A DNA stretch of 38,166 bases from Pigoraptor chileana. Taxonomy: Eukaryota; Opisthokonta; Filasterea. A program made the position numbers and the translations under genes. The DNA lies in assembly GCA_943704495.1 (NCBI GenBank), contig CALSCR010002616.1, positions 1 to 38,166 of the forward strand, written 5' to 3'. This document shows positions 32,044-38,166 of the stretch, one piece after another; within the stretch, counting starts at the first letter, position 1, and every line of letters begins with the position of its first letter. The notes under the pieces were generated by a model, which saw only the letters and a program-made list of their open reading frames with translations, was not told the origin of the DNA and ran no database searches.

Positions 32044-33324
32044 ATGTCGGGTCCATCGTTTTACGGTTATATCCGCGACGCACACGACGCCGAGTTTGTT
32101 TTCCGCATGGCAGCGGAGAACAGGTGTCGCAAGATTCAGAAGCGGCTTCACTACAAGACAGATAACATCCGAGACGGTGCGTTTCTTTGCTTCAGCCTTC
32201 TTGATGTTCTCTTTGACGTGTTCCTTGGCGTTTGCTAATTCTGGGCTTTATTTTCGAAAATGCAGGACAAGGTTACGTTTATGATGAGCAGCAGAGCAAG
32301 ATCAAGCGGTGGACAGACGGCTTCAATTGGGGCGATTCCTACCACCCGGGTGGCAAGGTCATGATCTACAAAGAAGTTGACATTGTGTGGGAGGACAACA
32401 AAATCAAGAAGGTTGAGAAGCCTTTCGGTCTCCGCAAGAAAACGATCGCCGACTACAACAGCAATACCCGCATCGTGTGCTATTATTTCGAAAAGTGAGT
32501 TTTTCATTTCTGATCCGGGCTCAGCTCTCTTTCAAAAAAATGTCTTTCATACCTTCTCTGCCAACTATTTCTAACAACTATATTTCCGCTCTGGTCTTCA
32601 CGCTCTCTGCTGCAGGGAGATTCTCAACTACCCGCCGATTCGCATGTGCATGGATCAGCCCACAGTTGCGACCAAGCCCGCTCCTCCCGCACCCCTCCTC
32701 CCTACTCGCCTGGCCGTGCCTCAACCTGTGCGCCGATCTGCGGAGGCCCCTCGGCAGAAGTCGTCGCCCGCACCATCAATGGCGTCGCAGCGAGCAACAG
32801 CAGCAACCCCGGCGCAGACTGCACCGATGGACGCCAGTCAGCTGTGCGTGACTTCGCTTCTGCGGGCTGCGGGTTGCCTCGAGGGTGATGAGCTACCCCC
32901 TCCCCCCAAGATCGTCAACGGACCGCCTGCGTCTGCGCGCCACGTAAGCCCTGTGTCTGTTCCTCCGCGGAAGCGGGCATACGAGGCCGAGGAGGTACAC
33001 GACGAACGGGCGCACAAGGTCATGCGTATGTCGTACCCGCCGGCTTCGCACGACTATATGCACGCACCGCCTCAAGTTATGTCTGGCCCAATGGTGCCCC
33101 ATTACGACGTTTCTTCTTACGAGCACATGGCACCCGTTTGCTATCCGCCGGTTCAACGGCATCTTCAGCACCCCATGCCCATGCACATGATGCAGCCCGG
33201 CTCGCCTGCCCCTTACGGCTACCCTGGCTATCACCAGGCAATGTGGCAGCAGTCAACTATGATGATGCCCGCAAACGTGCGAAAAGCTTCGACTTTCTCC
33301 ATTGAGAACATTTTGTGCAAGTAA
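32044..33324 (+). CDS. WOPR-domain (Gti1/Pac2-type) transcription factor with C-terminal eh1-like motif
   Basis: WOPR proteins bind DNA and act as developmental switch regulators in fungi (Wor1, Ryp1, Gti1, Pac2). Exons: 32044-32176, 32266-32494 and 32616-33324, giving 356 residues. The first WOPR block begins FYGYIRDAHDAEFVFRMAAE, runs through GQGYVYDEQQSKIKRWTDGF and ends VMIYKEVD. A short linker leads to the second block, GLRKKTIADYNSNTRIVCYY (about 100-120). After it come a Pro/Ala-rich linker, a basic stretch PPRKRAYEAEEVHDERAHK (possible nuclear signal) and a Met/His/Pro/Tyr-rich activation-like region. The protein ends FSIENILCK. FSIENIL (348-354) fits the FxIxxIL eh1 pattern that binds Groucho/TLE co-repressors. 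The fold call is firm; eh1 function is inferred. The gene diverges from SCAMP. Confidence 0.92.
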
Positions 33325-34947
33325 TCGACAACTTATTTTTTATTCAGAAGTTCGGTTGCTTGACACTCGTTCCAACACTGCGCTGCGTGCTTCGCGTTTA
33401 AGTCTTTTTTGCTGCGTGCTGTCGGCGTTTGCGTGCTTTGGCTTTTTATCCGTCGTCGTTGTTGTAAATACACAGACAAAACAACAAAACAAAGCCTGAA
33501 AACTTTAGGCTGAAAAATGGCCGAATCGGCGCATCTTGCCTGCCTGAAAAGAAGCAGGTCGCGCAGTCAGTTGTACTACTGCCCAAAGCCACTCTGGTTC
33601 CTATTGCGTAGTATTGCTTGGCTTTGCCCACTTTGTTTTTTCCCTCCTCTCGCTACTGTGGGAGCCTAATAAATACTTGACTGGATTGGGTGGTCGCCTG
33701 CCCATACTCAGTCCATACCCAACAGCCCCCGCCCCAACCTTGATTTTCATGTGTGGGTGTGTGCGGTGGCGCGTGCGGGCGTTTTTTTTCTGAAAAGGGG
33801 ATTACTTTTTCCTCACACCCGCACCGATCCGTCAACATCACACCCGAACTTTTTATTCAGAATCCCCCTCAAATTCCCCGCAATCTAGATATATAAAATT
33901 ATTAATTATTATTTTTCACTTTATGTTTTATTGTTTTTTAACATTCTTTCAAGGACCCTTCTATGAAGTTTAAGTTTAACGACACCCGTTTTTAACAACC
34001 GTTATTTTCACAAATAAAAAATAGATAAAAATAAATAACTAAAATTTAATATAAACCATTTATATAAACCATTTATTTTTACCAAATACCAAAACAACAG
34101 ATTGATGCGGAGCTGCCATTCAGTTTTGGAGCCCGTGTGCACTCCCCACCCCCTGGAAGGACGACATCACGGACGGCCCGTTGTTCTACGGACCCACACA
34201 AAGGGAGAGCCAACCCTCTCCCTCACAGGTGCGTGCGTGCGTGCGTTTTCCCATTGTACTTGTTCACGATTCAACAAAACAAATGCAACAGCCCAAATAC
34301 AAATACCAATCCCGGTACATTGTACAATAGAATATGTCGGAGGCGGGCGGACGTGCATGTGCGCAAACGTCCGGCCACCGTAATTGAGTTCAGTGCAAAG
34401 AACACACTTAGCTATCCCCTTGCATCCCCGACACTTGTCCCGTGGGAAGTCCCCGTCCGTGCCAATGTCACAGAAATTCTTATTATTCCCTCGTGTGGTG
34501 CACAATCAATTTTTAATCAAGTTGTCTAATTGCTTCCAAAATAGAGTAGGTTTCATTGAGGGGCACTCCCACGGGTACCCCGGTTTCTATTGCTCGTGGT
34601 GCGGATGATGCCAATGGCATTGACGCACGCAGCAGTCGTGTCGGTGCCATCTGCGTCCTCCGAGACTCAAAAACTAATTCGGCACTGTGTGTGGCGTCGT
34701 GATCCGACCAAGTCGGTATATGCACGTGGCTATTTTTGTTGTCTGCAGTGCAATTGTGTCACATCCGCAACTTCACAACGAGTAGGCTCATTTGGGTTGA
34801 TGTTGCCTTCCATTTGTAGTACCTGATCCTTAGTCATGAAGCAATTGATGCCCGGTTATTGTTGCACGTGAATAAAAAACTTTACGCATTCATTAATCTT
34901 TACGCGCCGTCTCATTCTCATCATTTTGTGTTGAGCTGTGGTATCGG
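33325..34947. other. convergent gap with AT-rich island and unassigned fragments
   Basis: After the WOPR 3' UTR the stretch 33890-34095 is strongly AT-rich. From 34100 to 34830 short coding-like fragments occur. On the plus strand, 34100-34228 ends in a CAG|GTGCGTG-like donor. On the minus strand, 34725-34513 ends in NETYSILEAIRQLD. Neither could be linked to a family. They may be a small gene, a pseudogene or chance. The AP-3 beta 3' UTR occupies the right end. Confidence 0.4.
33668..33673 (+). terminator. polyadenylation signal AATAAA for the WOPR gene
   Basis: An exact AATAAA lies about 344 nt past the WOPR stop codon and is the first one downstream on that strand. This implies a 3' UTR of about 360 nt. 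The use of this site is inferred. Confidence 0.45.
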
Positions 34948-36275
34948 TTATGCGCTCGCAAAAATGGGGCGGATGTCCTTGAGAAGCACACTGCCAACCA
35001 CCATGTTCTCGCAGTGGACCGACACTTGTGGCTTTGCAGTGTCTGTGCGCACGAGGATAAGCACAAACACGCCGGCAGAAAGCGTGCGGGCCGCAAACTT
35101 CCACACTCCCTCGGCGGCGTCGGCCCGCACCACGGCCACATTGGCCACCTCGCAGACACGCCGCGACATGTCGCTGAGGGGAGTCGGGCAGTCGGCGGGC
35201 GAAATCTTTGATGCATTTTCGTGCATACCGGTCAACTTGCCTGTACGGCACCAAAAAGAACACAGGGAAAATGCAATCTCGTCAGTACGTTAACAGGAGG
35301 CTAATATGCACCGCTTGACGGGCAACAATTATGTCGGAGTGTGCATCTTACCTTGCGCAGCATTGAAGTCGGCCTCGGACATTTGGATCGGCTGCAAAAG
35401 TTCGCCAACCTTTGGCTCAATTGCAACCTTAAACGAGCCTTCATCGCATCTGCAAGAGGGGCGATCATTGCACTCCTTGCTTAGTACCACATGCAACAAA
35501 GAAATCAAGAAGAAAGATATAACGATCTGATCGTTCAACACTTGAAAGGCAGGAAAACAAAATGATCGATCAATAAACTCACGCAATCTCAAACTTTGCC
35601 GGGCGGAGAGAGTCGTTGAAGTCGACACCCAGGATGATTTCCTTGGAGATGCCGGCATCCAGCGTGCCAATGTCCTCGCCACCCTTGAGAGCGAGACCCT
35701 TTTCCAGCATCTGCACATACATTTGGTTTGTTTGGGAGAGATCCACACCACTCGCCGATTGAGAGAAAGTGCATGAAAATCGTGCGGCATCAAGGCAATA
35801 CGCCAACACAACACCCCAGTCCCTCTCCGTCCCTATCACACGCTCGCAAAAACACAAACATATACGCACACACTCTCTCTCTTCCTGTCTCTCTCAGGAC
35901 ACATACTAACTTATGTGCACGCACCTTATCCGAGACACGGATGTTGGAGACGGCTGCCGTTCCTTGGTTGGCGAGGAGGGCCTGCAAAGTCACCATGCGA
36001 TCTCCATACATCGACGGGCGGCGCATGTAGCGATATTCAATCGCAAGACCCTTTCCTGCACCCTTTGCCAGCAGTGGATATGATGTCTGCGGCACGTGAG
36101 CGGTGGGTGCGACTGGAAAGGAGCCGGGTGTCTTGGTTGCATTCTCAGCAGATCCACCAGAGGGCTGTGCAGTGAGTCCCTGAAACGATCCGCCGGCGGG
36201 CGTCAACAGGCTGTTTGATTGCGTCGGAGGAGGGGCGACTGCGTGTGCGAGCATGCAGTCGTGTGTGTTGTGTAC

Positions 36276-36308
<33 letters not shown>

Positions 36309-37987
36309 TGTTTGTGCATAAGTAGTAATGATTGAGCAAAATTCGATAATACAGTGGGTAAAAAAATTATAAAGGAAGTTGTGAAGCCCAACGGCAAAGT
36401 AATTGTATATATTTGACTTGGAATGGCGTCGTGACAACCACAAAAACGGCCCTCACTCACAATCGAGGTCGAGGAGATTCGCTTCGATGGGCTTCTTGGT
36501 CTTTTCCTTGCTGGGCGCAGTGGCTGCCTTCGGGGCCTCCTTCTTTGCCCCTTTCTTTGAGGGTGGCGGCGTTGCAGCACTCGACGATGACGACGACCCG
36601 GAATCGCTTGACGAATCAGACTCCGAGGACGATGCCCGTGCGGCCTTCTTGCTGCTCGGCGTTGGTTTCTTCGCCGGCGTGGCCTTGGCAGGGGCCTTTG
36701 AGGGCGTCGCCTTTTTCCGACGCGCAGCATCGTCGCTCGAGGACGATTCCGAAGAGGAGGCGGAATCGGAATCGGAATCGGAATTAGAATCAGAATCGGA
36801 GGATGATTCCGAGCGTGATCGGTTGCTTCCCTCGGCCGATTCGTACCCAGACTGATTGGAGGAGGACGACCTGTCAGACGTGTCAGACGATCCAGAATCG
36901 CTGTCACTTCCACTATCGCTCTCTGCGGGAGAGAAGGACGAAGGATGCGCGTGTTGGTCGGTATATATGTGACTGGGGGGGCTACTAAACTTTCGTCAGA
37001 GCAGGCGTCTCACTATCAGGATGCAGAATGGCACTCTCACAACACTCGCAGGGCAAGTGCTCAGCAATGAGAACATACCGGATGATTCGTCGTCGTCGCT
37101 GTAAAATCCCTTCGTCTTTGCCTTGACAGCCTTTCCGTCCTTTCCAACGACCGGGACAGCCACCTGCAACGCACACATTGTGATCATTTCAGCACTTGAT
37201 GCAGCACAGCGACTCGGTGCCTCATGAATACCAAATGCATTCGCCGGCTCCATACAATACTTACCGGCACATATACATTGCGGACGGATGGGTCGGGCGC
37301 AACCTCAGGGAAGGAAGGGAGCTCGACGTATCCGGCGACGGGCGCCCTCACGAGGTGCGACAGAGTGCCGAGGCGGAATGCATCAATCTCTGCATTGTTT
37401 CCATTTAACACGATTAGGCAGTGGTACAGAGACAGCACACCACATACCATAAGCCGCACACTGAGCATGCAACAAATGGACACACGACAGCAAGCCGGTC
37501 CATAGCCCATCAACTTTCCCACTAAAGAAACCACAGCCACGTGCACAGTCTAACAATAATACGAACCTGCAACGCTGGGTGCAAGGACTGGCGCGGGCTT
37601 CTCGTTGATGATAATGTCCTTAACGGCATCCGACGGAATCGGGCGGTCGGATCCTCCAAGGAGGCGCCTGAGTGGGACACATGACCACATTTTCAATTTC
37701 GCAACATATTTCTGTATACATCACACACACACACACACACACTCATCCACACAATTCCACACTTTCATACACATGCACAGACATGCATACCTCAGGAATC
37801 GGGCTCTGTCGCGAATATCGTATGATGCGTCATACTTGGCGAGTTCCAAAACATACTCAAACAGGCGTTGTGTTTGCTTTGGGTTGACAAGCGCGAGTTT
37901 CGAACCGAGATTCATCGTCTGCAACTTCACAATGTCCTCGTCGGCCGCAAAGGACTTGGCCGCCTTGCGAAGTACATCCGGGGCAAA
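34948..37987 (-). CDS. AP-3 adaptor complex beta subunit (C-terminal part, gene continues off the right edge)
   Basis: AP-3 beta is a large subunit of the adaptor that sorts cargo from endosomes or Golgi to lysosome-like organelles. Visible exons: 37987-37791, 37667-37567, 37389-37265, 37163-37079, 36922-36461, 36238-35925, 35710-35583, 35449-35352 and 35240-34948, coding the last 600 residues. The trunk end reads [20 protein letters not shown], then [19 protein letters not shown] and [15 protein letters not shown] follow, as in human AP3B1. The hinge is a long Ser/Asp/Glu-rich then Lys/Ala-rich stretch ending NLLDLD, a clathrin-box sequence also present in the animal protein. The appendage holds [60 protein letters not shown] and [13 protein letters not shown]. 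The N-terminal trunk lies outside the window. Identity is firm. Confidence 0.95.
36258..36312 (-). repeat. (GT)n microsatellite, CA-rich in the sense of the AP-3 beta intron
   Basis: This GT run on the plus strand sits 20 to 75 nt before the acceptor of the AP-3 beta intron 36460-36239, so the transcript carries a CA-rich tract next to the 3' splice site. Confidence 0.95.
37722..37762 (-). repeat. (AC)n microsatellite in an AP-3 beta intron
   Basis: The AC run lies in the intron 37790-37668. In the transcript it reads GT and falls within the first 70 nt after the donor. Confidence 0.9.
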
Positions 37988-38166
37988 CTACATACACGGC
38001 GTTGGAGTTGTGTTTGACATTATTGAGTAGTTGGAAATAATTCGTGAGTGCGGACAAGGTGTGTAGTGACAAGGATGTGCGAGACCAGCTCTTTCGCGTG
38101 GTTGGACAATGTAATCCAAAGCAAGAAATGTGAAAGCGACAATCGTCCCCATTCCCCCTTACCCCC
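37988..38166. other. right edge, probably AP-3 beta intron
   Basis: The minus strand reads into an acceptor TAG at 37988-37990. The upstream AP-3 beta trunk sequence expected before FAPDVLRK was not recognised in the remaining bases. It is most likely intron, with the preceding exon outside the window. Confidence 0.5.

Overview
This is an intron-rich nuclear segment from a eukaryote. It holds eight protein-coding genes in 38 kb. GT-AG introns (one GC-AG) of roughly 90 to 460 nt could be placed by joining exons in phase and by recalling family sequences from memory; no search was run. The gene set is a PIAS/Siz SUMO ligase, a GANP/Sac3 mRNA-export scaffold, a disordered Ser-rich protein, a leucine-rich-repeat protein, an ADP-dependent glucokinase, SCAMP, a WOPR (Gti1/Pac2) transcription factor and AP-3 beta. 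WOPR proteins are best known from fungi. ADP-glucokinase, SCAMP and the GANP-type RRM are best known from animals and protists. A deep-branching or unicellular opisthokont would fit this mix, but that is inference.

Layout. 1-658: CA microsatellite and leader. 659-4789 (+): SUMO E3 ligase with PINIT, SP-RING and a SUMO-interacting motif, convergent with the next gene. 5170-13766 (-): GANP/Sac3, nine exons and about 2364 residues. 14437-16260 (-): single-exon 607-residue Ser/Pro-rich protein. 16261-19233: gene-poor, first an AT-rich island, then GC-rich anonymous sequence with hairpins. 19234-21183 (+): LRR protein containing one GC-AG intron. 21371-24841 (-): ADP-dependent glucokinase with a long hexanucleotide microsatellite in one intron. 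25724-26386 (+): small Ala/TP-repeat protein. 26908-29310 (-): SCAMP, first exon not found. 29311-32043: gene-poor, repeat-like, with a 64-bp tandem duplication. 32044-33324 (+): WOPR factor ending in an eh1-like co-repressor motif. 34948-37987 (-): C-terminal 600 residues of AP-3 beta; the gene continues beyond the right edge.

The genes do not form a pathway or cluster. Two concern membrane traffic (SCAMP, AP-3 beta), two nuclear gene expression or SUMO signalling (GANP, PIAS) and one transcription (WOPR). Orientation alternates, with convergent and divergent pairs and intergenic gaps from about 190 nt to 3 kb.

The two observations most worth following are the eh1-like FSIENIL ending on a WOPR factor, and a recurring intron pattern in which GT-rich sequence follows the donor and CA-rich sequence precedes the acceptor. 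The second could let introns fold by RNA pairing in place of a polypyrimidine tract.
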